Of a stretch of DNA of 46,949 nucleotides, positions 1 to 6,835 are shown piece by piece. The stretch spans positions 1 through 46,949 of the forward strand of contig JAKEET010000026.1 of NCBI GenBank assembly GCA_022616435.1. The letters are read 5' to 3'. The stretch comes from Gemmataceae bacterium (GTDB lineage: Bacteria; Planctomycetota; Planctomycetia; Gemmatales; Gemmataceae). The translations under genes and the position numbers were made by a program. Below the pieces are notes generated by a model. That model made no database searches and was not told the origin of the DNA. It saw only the letters and a program-made list of their open reading frames with translations. Within the stretch, counting starts at the first letter, position 1; every line of letters starts with the position of its first letter.

Positions 1-102
1 CACGTCGGGTCGTGGGATGCGGACACGTCGGGTCGTGGGATGCGGACACGTCGGGTCGTGGGATGCGGACACGTCGGGTCGTGGGATGCGGACACGTCGG
101 GC
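1..102. repeat. 23-bp direct tandem repeat, four full copies plus a partial one
   Basis: Four identical 23-bp units begin at 1, 24, 47 and 70 and a partial fifth starts at 93. Each begins CACGTCGGGTCGTGGGATGC and ends GGA. The array touches the left edge of the window, so its true length is unknown. No spacers are present, so it is not a CRISPR array. Open frames across it are only the repeat read through. It is intergenic, downstream of the leftward thioredoxin-like gene. Confidence 0.9.
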
Positions 103-224
103 TTACGCCACGACGCTCGCCTGGTGCGACGGCGGGCTTCCATGTATGACCATCTACTGCTGGCATGGTCAACATCCCGCGACTGGGCATGGTTCAAAGT
201 CGAGCTCCTGAAGGCAACAGTGAA

Positions 225-275
225 TGTGTGTGTGTGTGTGTGTGTGTGTGTAGGCGGTGCAATGCAATCTATCAA
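225..275 (-). repeat. TG/CA microsatellite with flanking 18-bp core (copy 1 of a dispersed element)
   Basis: An uninterrupted (TG)13 tract runs from 225 to 250. It is followed by 7 bases and then, on the minus strand, TTGATAGATTGCATTGCA (258-275). The same core with one mismatch adjoins a (CA)15 tract at 16414-16459. A dinucleotide tract this long is unusual for a high-GC bacterium. The sequence from 276 to 431 holds no gene that I can support. Confidence 0.8.
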
Positions 276-431
276 GTCCCTTCTCCGTAAGGGTTGTGGA
301 AACGATTTGATTGCAGCGCAATCAAAACTCATGCACGAGCCTGTAACCCTGGGAGGGGTGGGTGTGGCAAGTCGCTGATTCCGATAGACTTACGACTCAG
401 TGGCTTTGTGACATTAACCTTCCATGCCCAT

Positions 432-1607
432 CTACTCCATCCCACCCGACGTTTCGACGCGATTGGCGGGGATGCCTTGAATCTGCCCGATGCGGATCTG
501 GGCCGATTCGGCGTAGCGGGTGCCGGGGAATGCCTGGATGACCCGGCGCAGGAGCGCTTCGGCTTCGCGCGGTTTGCCGCGTTTCGTCATGTTGTCGGCC
601 AGCGCCAGGTACACGCTGGCCAGGCGGTCTGCCAGGGTGTCGGCCGCCGCTTGGAGCCATTCCGGGTTGCCGCGGATGGTCTGCACCAGTTCCAATGCCT
701 CGGCCCCCTCGGCGAGGTCGCCGTAGCTGGCCAGCAAGATCTCGCAACGGTCCAGGCACGGGATAATGTCCTTGGTCCTGTAGAAGTCGCGGGCCTGGGC
801 CATCAGCTCGGCGGCGCGGCGGTTGCGCTGCTGCTGGCGGAGCTCGTTGTTCTGGGCCAGCTTCGTCAGCATGTCGGCGGCTTCGCGCGCCGCCGGCGAA
901 CCGGGAAACGTCGACAGCGTTTCGGTCAGCGCCAGCACCGCCTCGGTCGATTTGCCGCCAGCGACCAAGGCCTTTGCCTTCGTGAGCCGTTCCTGGGCCT
1001 TGGCCTCGATCGCCGCGGCCAGCTTCTGGGCGTTGCCGTGGATGGCCTTGCCGCTGCTGTCGTCGAGGATGCTCTTGACGGCGGTGAGGGCGCGGGCGTA
1101 GTCGCCGCTGTCGAACGCCTTTCGCGCCAGGTCGTAGTGCTGCCTCATCCAATCCGGCGTCGCGACCTGGGCGGCATGGCGCTCTAGCAGCTCGTGGAAC
1201 GCGTCGGCGTCCAGGTAACCCTCTTTCATGTGCAGGATCTTGCGGGCCGGCCCGGCGATCACCAGCGTGGGAAAGTACTGGATCCGCAGGTCGTCGACCA
1301 GCTTGGGATCGCGGTTGCGATCGATCTTCAACGCCACGAACTTCTGGTTCATCAAGCCGACGACGCGCGGGTCGCGAAACGTCGTCGCGTCGAGCTTGTC
1401 GCAGAAGAAGCAGGGCTTCATGGTGAAGTCGATGACGATGGGCAAGCCGCGCTTTTCGGATTCGAGCAGCGCCTGGTTGTAATCGGTTCGCCACTCGATG
1501 TACGCGCCCGGCGCCGCCTCTTGCGCGGCGACAGGGCCCGCGCTGGCCGCGAGCATCCAGGCCAGAGCGGCAACCGGCAGCATCCACGGACGGCGTCGGC
1601 TGGACAT
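432..1607 (-). CDS. Secreted thioredoxin-like protein with TPR-like helical C-terminus
   Basis: The product is 391 aa. An N-terminal signal peptide (residues 1 to about 28, ending near PVAAQ) suggests export. A thioredoxin fold follows, with the redox pair Cys66-x-x-Cys69 in KPCFFCDK and the cis-proline segment YFPTLVI. This resembles the thioredoxin_7/DsbD-gamma type, so a role in periplasmic disulfide reduction or exchange is likely. Residues from about 150 to 380 are Ala-rich helical repeats of TPR character, including a final unit with FPGTRYAESA, and probably bind a partner. The ATG at 1607 is preceded by AAGGA at suitable spacing. It is the last gene of a leftward cluster after the Xer-type recombinase. 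The partner is unknown; the fold assignment is firm, the biological role is not. Confidence 0.85.
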   Translation of the reverse strand: MSSRRRPWMLPVAALAWMLAASAGPVAAQEAAPGAYIEWRTDYNQALLESEKRGLPIVIDFTMKPCFFCDKLDATTFRDPRVVGLMNQKFVALKIDRNRDPKLVDDLRIQYFPTLVIAGPARKILHMKEGYLDADAFHELLERHAAQVATPDWMRQHYDLARKAFDSGDYARALTAVKSILDDSSGKAIHGNAQKLAAAIEAKAQERLTKAKALVAGGKSTEAVLALTETLSTFPGSPAAREAADMLTKLAQNNELRQQQRNRRAAELMAQARDFYRTKDIIPCLDRCEILLASYGDLAEGAEALELVQTIRGNPEWLQAAADTLADRLASVYLALADNMTKRGKPREAEALLRRVIQAFPGTRYAESAQIRIGQIQGIPANRVETSGGME

Positions 1608-1692
1608 GACGGCAATCCTTTAGCTAGCGCCGCGAATCCCTGGTCAAGCTTCCTGCCTGACGCTGGCCCTTGGGGTCGGCTGGAGAGCTGAC

Positions 1693-2610
1693 CTACTTGG
1701 CCCTGGGGTGCGCCTTCTGGTAATGTTCCTGCAATCGTCCCGTACTCACATGCGTGTAAATCTGCGTGGTCGCCAGGCTGCGATGGCCCAGCAATTCCTG
1801 GACGCTGCGGATGTCGGCGCCGCGATCCAGCAAGTGGGTCGCGAAGCTGTGCCGCAAGCTGTGCGGGCTGGCGGCGGCGTCGAGTCCCGTCCGCGCCAGG
1901 TGCTTCGCCAGCAGCCGGCCGACGCTCCGCGAGGTCAGCCGCGTACCGTTCTTGTTCAAGAACACTGCGTCCTTGTGCCTGCCCGCCGGCGTCTTGCGCA
2001 ATTGGTGCAGCAGCTCCTCACGGGCCGCCAGCCACGCTTGCAGCGCCTCCATGGCTTGGGCGCCGAAGAAGACGAGCCGTTCGCGCTTGCCCTTGCCGCG
2101 CACCGTGGCCACGCCTTCCGCCAGGTCCACGTCCGCGAGGTTGAGCCCGGTCAGCTCGCTGACGCGCAAGCCGGCCGAGTACAGCGCCTCGAGAATCGCC
2201 CGATCGCGGCGGCCCAAGAGCGTCTCCGCCGGCGGCGCGGCCAGCAACTTGGCGAGCGCGTCCTCCGGCAGGAAGTGCGGCAGCTTCTTGTCCTGCCGCG
2301 GCCCGCGAAGTCCTTGCGCCGGGTTCGCGGCCAGCACGCCGCGGCGGCACAGGAACCGGAACCACGACCGCACCGCCGCCAACCGCCGGGCGATGGTCGT
2401 TTTCGCATAGCCCCGCTCGTGCAGCCACACGAGCCACGCCCGCACGTGGCGGCTGGTGACGCGCGCCAGGTCGGGATTCGCGCTGCCCAGTTGCGTCTGC
2501 AAGAATTCCTTCGCCTGCGTCAGGTCCTCGCGGTACGACTTGACCGTCAGCTCGGACGCCTGCTTTTCCAGGGCCAAGAACCGCAAGAAATCGGCCAACG
2601 CTTCGTCCAT
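1693..2610 (-). CDS. xerC: Tyrosine recombinase, XerC/XerD type
   Basis: The product is 305 aa, the usual length for XerC/XerD. Residues 1-85 form the SAM-like core-binding domain and the rest is the catalytic domain. All catalytic residues can be placed: Arg149 (GLRVSE), Lys173 (RGKGK), His250 and Arg253 (HSLRHSF), His276 (LGHRS) and the nucleophile Tyr285 (IYTHV). The family resolves chromosome dimers at dif with FtsK. The frame is open further upstream, but the ATG at 2610 with AGGA in front gives the family's normal N-terminus (MDEALADFLRFL). It lies 14 bp after the 78-aa gene and among housekeeping genes, with no phage or integron signature, so a chromosomal Xer role is more likely than an integrase. 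XerC and XerD cannot be told apart here. Confidence 0.9.
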   Translation of the reverse strand: MDEALADFLRFLALEKQASELTVKSYREDLTQAKEFLQTQLGSANPDLARVTSRHVRAWLVWLHERGYAKTTIARRLAAVRSWFRFLCRRGVLAANPAQGLRGPRQDKKLPHFLPEDALAKLLAAPPAETLLGRRDRAILEALYSAGLRVSELTGLNLADVDLAEGVATVRGKGKRERLVFFGAQAMEALQAWLAAREELLHQLRKTPAGRHKDAVFLNKNGTRLTSRSVGRLLAKHLARTGLDAAASPHSLRHSFATHLLDRGADIRSVQELLGHRSLATTQIYTHVSTGRLQEHYQKAHPRAK

Positions 2611-2624
2611 GCCGTGTCCTACGG

Positions 2625-2861
2625 TTAGATGCGCGAGCGCGGCGCCGCCGGTTCGACCGCCTCTTCCTGCGGAGCGCTCTCGGCCTGCTCCCGCGCCTTC
2701 TTGGTCAATACCAGCGCGTCGAACCAGGTCAGGCTGAGCTCCGGATCGGCCGCCAGGTCGCGGATCGCGTCGATCAGGTGCGTCCGGCTGGCGTCGTCGT
2801 AAACGAACACGAACCGTTCGTCTCCCTTGATCAGAGCGAGCACGTTGACTTCGTTCGCCAA
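2625..2861 (-). CDS. Small conserved-looking hypothetical protein, TTG start
   Basis: This predicted 78-aa soluble protein has a compact alpha/beta-looking core (NVLALIKGDERFVFVYDD, then SLTWFDALVL) and an acidic, proline-containing tail. I recognise no named family. An ATG at 2918 would add 19 residues, but the TTG at 2861 is preceded by GGGAGGTGG at 6-nt spacing, by far the best ribosome binding site, so I chose TTG. It sits between yggU and the Xer-type recombinase, 14 bp from the latter, and is probably cotranscribed with it. The conserved-looking aromatic and acidic core suggests a real gene rather than a spurious frame. Confidence 0.65.
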   Translation of the reverse strand: MANEVNVLALIKGDERFVFVYDDASRTHLIDAIRDLAADPELSLTWFDALVLTKKAREQAESAPQEEAVEPAAPRSRI

Positions 2862-3120
2862 GGACCACCTCCCGATGCGCGCTGCGGCCGGACTTTGCCG
2901 GGGGCACTCTGCTTCCATATCGTCCGGGCGTCACCGCAGACTTGTTGTCCGCCCGCGCAAGTTGCAGAAGGAAAGGCGAACACCATCGACACCTTCCGAC
3001 CAGTTTGCCCAGGTTTCAGCGGCGGTTGCGGCCAGACAAGATGGGCAGCGCGAACTCCCTGGCGCGATCGGCCGGCGCCCGGCAAGTGAAACTTGCGCCG
3101 ACGCGCTCGAGCGCCAGACT

Positions 3121-3423
3121 TTAGTCTTCTTGCAGGATTGCCTGGATTCGTTCGAGCGCCGCCGCGGGCGCCAGGCCGCGCACCAGGAACTTCTTGTCGC
3201 GGCTGGTGGGACCTGCGATCAATTCCACCTGCGAACGCCTGAGCCCGAGCGCGGCGCACAAGACGCCGGCAATGGCGTCATTCGCCTTGCCCTTCTCCGG
3301 CGGCGCGGCCACGGCCACCTTCAGCGCGCCCTGGTGCTCGCCCACCACGGCGTTGCGCCGCGCTCCCGGCTGCGCCCGCACGGCGACGACGCTCCCTTCG
3401 GCATGGGCGGCGATCTCGATCAC
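3121..3423 (-). CDS. yggU: DUF167/YggU family protein
   Basis: The product is 100 aa, typical of the DUF167 (YggU) family. The hallmarks are VRAQPGARRNAVVG near the N-terminus, AAPPEKGKANDAIAGVL in the middle, and a basic stretch SRDKKFLVRG towards the end. The family has a small alpha/beta fold whose biochemical role is not established. I chose the GTG at 3423 because it overlaps the yggS stop in GTGA (4-bp overlap), which signals translational coupling, and because it gives the family length. The pairing with yggS is a widely conserved gene neighbourhood and supports both calls. Confidence 0.85.
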   Translation of the reverse strand: MIEIAAHAEGSVVAVRAQPGARRNAVVGEHQGALKVAVAAPPEKGKANDAIAGVLCAALGLRRSQVELIAGPTSRDKKFLVRGLAPAAALERIQAILQED

Positions 3424-4112
3424 GGCGTCAATCCCTCGAACAGCACGCTGCCCAGACGCACCATGGTGGCCCCTTCCTCCACGGCGACCTCGAAGTCGTT
3501 GCTCATGCCCATCGACAGGTGTGGGAGGTCGTGAGGCGGTCCCAGCTCGCGGCGCAGCTCGTCGCGCAGCCGCCACAAGGCGGCGAACACCGGCCGGCAT
3601 TCCTCCGGTGGTTGCAGCGGGGCCATCGTCATCAGCCCGTGGACGCGGACATTGCGGAGCGCGCGCACGGCGGCCGTCAGCCCGGCCACCTCCGCCGGGG
3701 CGAAGCCGTGCTTGCTCGCCTCGCCGCCGGCGTTGACTTCGAACAACACATCGACATGGCGTTGCTGCTTGGCCGCTTCCTGCTCCAGGGCCTGCAAGAG
3801 CCGTTCGCTGTCCACGGAGTGGATCATCCGCGCCACCGGCAACGTCCGCTCAATCTTGTTGCGCTGCAAGTGTCCGATGAGATGCCAGTGAATCGAAGCG
3901 GGCAAGGCCGCCGCTTTGCGCCACAGCTCCTGCGGCCGATTCTCACCAAGATGGAGCAACCCCAGCTCGGGCAGCAACGCGGCGACGTCCACCGACACGG
4001 TCTTGGTGACCGCGACCAGCGTCACGTCGCCGCGCGAGCGGCCGGCGCGGGCACAGGCCGCGCTCAGTCGTGCTTCGACCTCGGCATGCCGGTCGCGCAA
4101 CAGGTTCAACAT
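3420..4112 (-). CDS. yggS: YggS/PLPBP family pyridoxal phosphate homeostasis protein
   Basis: The product is 230 aa with a PLP-binding TIM-barrel fold like the alanine racemase N-terminal domain. Lys37 in VAVTKT is the expected PLP lysine. Other family signatures are GENRPQEL, HLIGHLQRNK, VNAGGEASKHG, GLMTM and LSMGMSNDFEVAVEEGATMVRLGS. The family is thought to carry and buffer PLP and affects amino acid and keto acid balance; it has no known catalytic reaction. The ATG at 4112 was preferred over one at 4163 because the earlier one adds residues outside the family pattern. It heads the leftward yggS-yggU cluster. The divergent DUF1015 gene starts 106 bp away, so the space between holds both promoters. 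Confidence 0.9.
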   Translation of the reverse strand: MLNLLRDRHAEVEARLSAACARAGRSRGDVTLVAVTKTVSVDVAALLPELGLLHLGENRPQELWRKAAALPASIHWHLIGHLQRNKIERTLPVARMIHSVDSERLLQALEQEAAKQQRHVDVLFEVNAGGEASKHGFAPAEVAGLTAAVRALRNVRVHGLMTMAPLQPPEECRPVFAALWRLRDELRRELGPPHDLPHLSMGMSNDFEVAVEEGATMVRLGSVLFEGLTP

Positions 4113-4218
4113 GGATGGTCGGTCCACTGTCGGCGATCCCCTGGATGCATGCAGTGAATACAAAGGATACTATAGCCCCGCGCGGGTGGCGGCGGCTGGC
4201 GCGAACGGAGATGCAATC

Positions 4219-5541
4219 ATGGCGGATGTGCAGGCCTTTCGAGCGTATCGCTACGATCTTGGCCGCGTCGGCAATCTCAGCGACGTGGTCGCCCCGCCGT
4301 ACGACGTGATCGACGCTTCGCTGCAGGAAGCGCTGTACGACCGCAGTCCGCACAACGTCGTCCGCCTGATCTTGAACCGCGAGACGGCCAGCGATTCCGA
4401 GACGGACAACCGCTACACGCGGGCCGCCCAGACCCTGCGCGACTGGCAGCAGGACGGCGTGCTCGTGCAGGATTCGGCCCGGTCGCTGTACGTCTACCAC
4501 CAGGACTTCGAGGTGGAAGGCCGCCGCTACACCCGCAAGGGCTTCATGGCCCGCGTCCGCCTGGAACCATTCGGGGCGGGCCGGATCTATCCGCATGAGG
4601 AAACCCTCGCCGGCCCCAAGGCCGACCGGCTCAAGCTGTTCCGCGCCGCCGCGATGAACCTCAGCCAGATCTTCGGGCTGTACCCGGACGAAGACGGCGC
4701 CGCCACGGCCACGCTCGACGCCGCGGTCGGCCGGGCCTTGCCGATCCAGGCCGTGGACCACCTCGGCGTGGTCAGCAAGCTGTGGCAGGTCACGAATCAG
4801 CAGGCCCTCAGCGCCATCTCGGGCTTGATGGGACCCAAGCCGATCTTCATCGCCGACGGCCATCACCGTTACGAAACGGCGCTCAAGTATCTCGACGAGA
4901 AACGCCAGGCCGGGGAAGCGACCGACCCGAATCACCCCGCCAACTTCGTGCTGATGATGCTGGTGAGCATGCACGATCCGGGGTTGGTGATCCTGCCGAC
5001 GCACCGGCTTGTTTCAGGCATCGGCGACATCCGCGCCGACGGCCTCACGTCGATTCTGGCGGAATCGTTTGACCTGGAAACAGTCGGCGTGGGGCCCGAT
5101 GCGTCGCGGACTGCCTGGGAGATGATCGAAGCCGATGGTTCGCAGGAACTGCTCGGTTTCGGAACGGTCGCCGACGGCGTGTGGCAGCTCGGCCGCTTCC
5201 GCGCCAAGGAATTGATGGCGCGCCTGGCCGCGGACCACAGCGCGGCGTGGCGCAGTCTGGGCGTGGCGATCTTGCAGCGCGTCGTGCTCGATCAGGCGCT
5301 GCCCCAGGCTGGCGGTCAGCCCCAACGCGGTCAACCCCAGTGCGCCTACGTGCATCTGCTGCGCGAAGTCAACGACGCGTTCGCCGCCAAGCAGTGCCAG
5401 CTCGCCGTGCTCGTTCCGCCGGCAACCATGGACCACGTCGCGCAGATCGCCGGCAACCTGGAGAAGATGCCGCCCAAATCGACGTACTTCTATCCCAAAC
5501 TGCTCAGCGGGCTGGTGTTCCATTCGCTGAAGGCGAATTAG
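4219..5541 (+). CDS. DUF1015 family protein
   Basis: The product is 440 aa, full length for DUF1015. It opens with AFRAYRYD and NLSDVVAPPYDVID and carries the family signature IADGHHRYETAL, with ADGHHRY at residues 212-218. It is a cytosolic protein of unknown biochemical role, often encoded near serine and one-carbon metabolism genes in other bacteria, though not here. The frame is open far upstream, but the ATG at 4219 follows a GGAG and begins at the family N-terminus. A Gln/Pro-rich insertion (QAGGQPQRGQPQ) near residue 370 looks like a surface loop. Its TAG stop reads into the first heptamer of the 5541-5643 repeat. Confidence 0.9.
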   Translation: MADVQAFRAYRYDLGRVGNLSDVVAPPYDVIDASLQEALYDRSPHNVVRLILNRETASDSETDNRYTRAAQTLRDWQQDGVLVQDSARSLYVYHQDFEVEGRRYTRKGFMARVRLEPFGAGRIYPHEETLAGPKADRLKLFRAAAMNLSQIFGLYPDEDGAATATLDAAVGRALPIQAVDHLGVVSKLWQVTNQQALSAISGLMGPKPIFIADGHHRYETALKYLDEKRQAGEATDPNHPANFVLMMLVSMHDPGLVILPTHRLVSGIGDIRADGLTSILAESFDLETVGVGPDASRTAWEMIEADGSQELLGFGTVADGVWQLGRFRAKELMARLAADHSAAWRSLGVAILQRVVLDQALPQAGGQPQRGQPQCAYVHLLREVNDAFAAKQCQLAVLVPPATMDHVAQIAGNLEKMPPKSTYFYPKLLSGLVFHSLKAN

Positions 5542-5643
5542 TCATTAGTCACTGGTCATTGGTCATTGGTCATTGATGAAATCCGTCTTTTGCTGACCAG
5601 TGACCAATGACAAACCAATGACTAATGACTAATGACCAATGAC
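5541..5643. repeat. Inverted clusters of GTCATTR heptamers between convergent genes
   Basis: Five tandem heptamers of type GTCATTG/GTCATTA/GTCACTG run from 5541 to 5575. After about 22 unrelated bases the same heptamers return in inverted orientation (CAATGAC/TAATGAC) from 5598 to 5643. Together they can form a stem of roughly 35 bp. It lies between the convergent ends of DUF1015 and the HD-GYP gene, so it could terminate both transcripts. The pattern resembles the short tandemly repeated heptamers known from cyanobacteria. A related array is at 26381-26423. Confidence 0.8.
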
Positions 5644-6684
5644 TAGCGACACGAACGCCGGCAACATGTCGGGGTCGAACTGCCTGCCGGCCTCGGACCG
5701 CATGATGTCGAGCGCGGCCTTCGGCGACAGGGCGGCGCGATAGGCGCGCGAGCTGGTCAGGGCGTCGAAACAATCGGCCAGCGTGATCACCCGCGCGAGA
5801 TAGGGAATGTCGGCGCCGCGCAGGCCGTCCGGGTAGCCGTTGCCGTCGAACCGCTCGTGATGATGGCGGATCGCTGCCAGCACCTCCTGGCTGCGGATGA
5901 TCGGCGCCAGGATGCGCTCGCCGATCACCGGGTGGTCGCGCACGTTCGAGTATTCCTCCGGCGACAGGGCGGTCGGTTTGTTGAGGATCCCTTCGGCGAG
6001 GCCGACCTTGCCGATGTCGTGCAGCTTGGCGGCGAGGCTCAGGCGTTTGAGGCGGCGCGGGCTGAGGCCCAGCCGCTGGCCCAGGCGGGCGGAGTAATCG
6101 CGCACGCGCAGCGAATGGCCGGAGGTGTACCGGTCGCGCGCTTCGAGCGTGCGGACCAGGCAGTCGATTGCCGAGAAAAAAGTGCGCCTGAGCTCGCGTC
6201 GTTGACGGTCGAGGCTCTGCTCGAGGCGCCGGCGGTTCTTCTCCTTTTCGCGCCGATGCAAGTACGACCGCATCGTGCTGGTCAGGGCGTGGTGGAATTC
6301 GTCGAAGTTGATGGGCTTCAGGAAATAGTGCTGGGCGCCGGCAACCAGGCATTGGGACAGGGCGTCGTCATCCTGGCCGGCGGTGATGACGATGATTGAC
6401 GTGTCGGGCCAGCGTTTCTGAATTTCCTGCACGAGCCAGACGCCGCCGCGGCCCGGCATGCGCAAGTCGGTGACGACAATCGGCGTCGGCTGCCGTTCGA
6501 GCAGCGCCACCGCTTCCTCGGCGCTGGCGGCCGCCTGGCAGTCGAAGTTCCACGAGCGCGCCGCCCGCATCAGCACGTCGAGCGCGTACGGCTCGTCATC
6601 GACCAGGGTCACCCTTCTCCGGTCCGACGGATGCACGGTGTGCACGGGATCCCCTTCGGTGCCAATCGATGGTGGCGAATTCAT
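5629..6684 (-). CDS. Response regulator with HD-GYP output domain
   Basis: The product is about 351 aa. The receiver domain has the acidic pair in TLVDDEP, the phospho-acceptor Asp in VVTDLRMPG, the switch Thr in VITAG and the Lys in FLKP. A basic coiled linker (SYLHRREKEKNRRRLEQSLD) follows. The HD-GYP domain shows the HD pair in AAKLHDIGKVG and the extended HHERFDGNGYPDGL motif. Such proteins hydrolyse cyclic di-GMP under phosphorelay control, in the cytosol. No partner histidine kinase is in the window. The start is uncertain: ATG at 6684, ATGs at 6711 and 6723, or a GTG 14 codons further in behind GAAGGGG. The last six residues (SLVIGH) come from the heptamer repeat, so the C-terminus may have been changed by repeat invasion. 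Confidence 0.85.
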   Translation of the reverse strand: MNSPPSIGTEGDPVHTVHPSDRRRVTLVDDEPYALDVLMRAARSWNFDCQAAASAEEAVALLERQPTPIVVTDLRMPGRGGVWLVQEIQKRWPDTSIIVITAGQDDDALSQCLVAGAQHYFLKPINFDEFHHALTSTMRSYLHRREKEKNRRRLEQSLDRQRRELRRTFFSAIDCLVRTLEARDRYTSGHSLRVRDYSARLGQRLGLSPRRLKRLSLAAKLHDIGKVGLAEGILNKPTALSPEEYSNVRDHPVIGERILAPIIRSQEVLAAIRHHHERFDGNGYPDGLRGADIPYLARVITLADCFDALTSSRAYRAALSPKAALDIMRSEAGRQFDPDMLPAFVSLVIGH

Positions 6685-6835
6685 GAGGGAGTAGGAGGAA
6701 TATAACGGCATCGCCGGCGCCATGCAAGAGTCTAGGTCTTGTGAAGTTTTCCGCGTCGTGCCGTGTGTGGCGACTTTGCCGCTTGTAGGGGATGTGGCGA
6801 CGAGGCAGGTTGCACAAGCCATCGAGAACACGGAG

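Noticed and set aside
1..102. CRISPR array
   Set aside because: The 23-bp units are adjacent with no spacers and no cas gene is present.
1693..2610. Phage or integron integrase marking a mobile island
   Set aside because: Length and all motifs fit housekeeping XerC/XerD; no attachment repeats, tRNA or phage genes are near.
3060..3085. GGCCGGCGCCCGGC shared with 33056-33072 as a regulatory repeat
   Set aside because: A 14-bp GC-only match in such GC-rich DNA can occur by chance and the flanks do not match.
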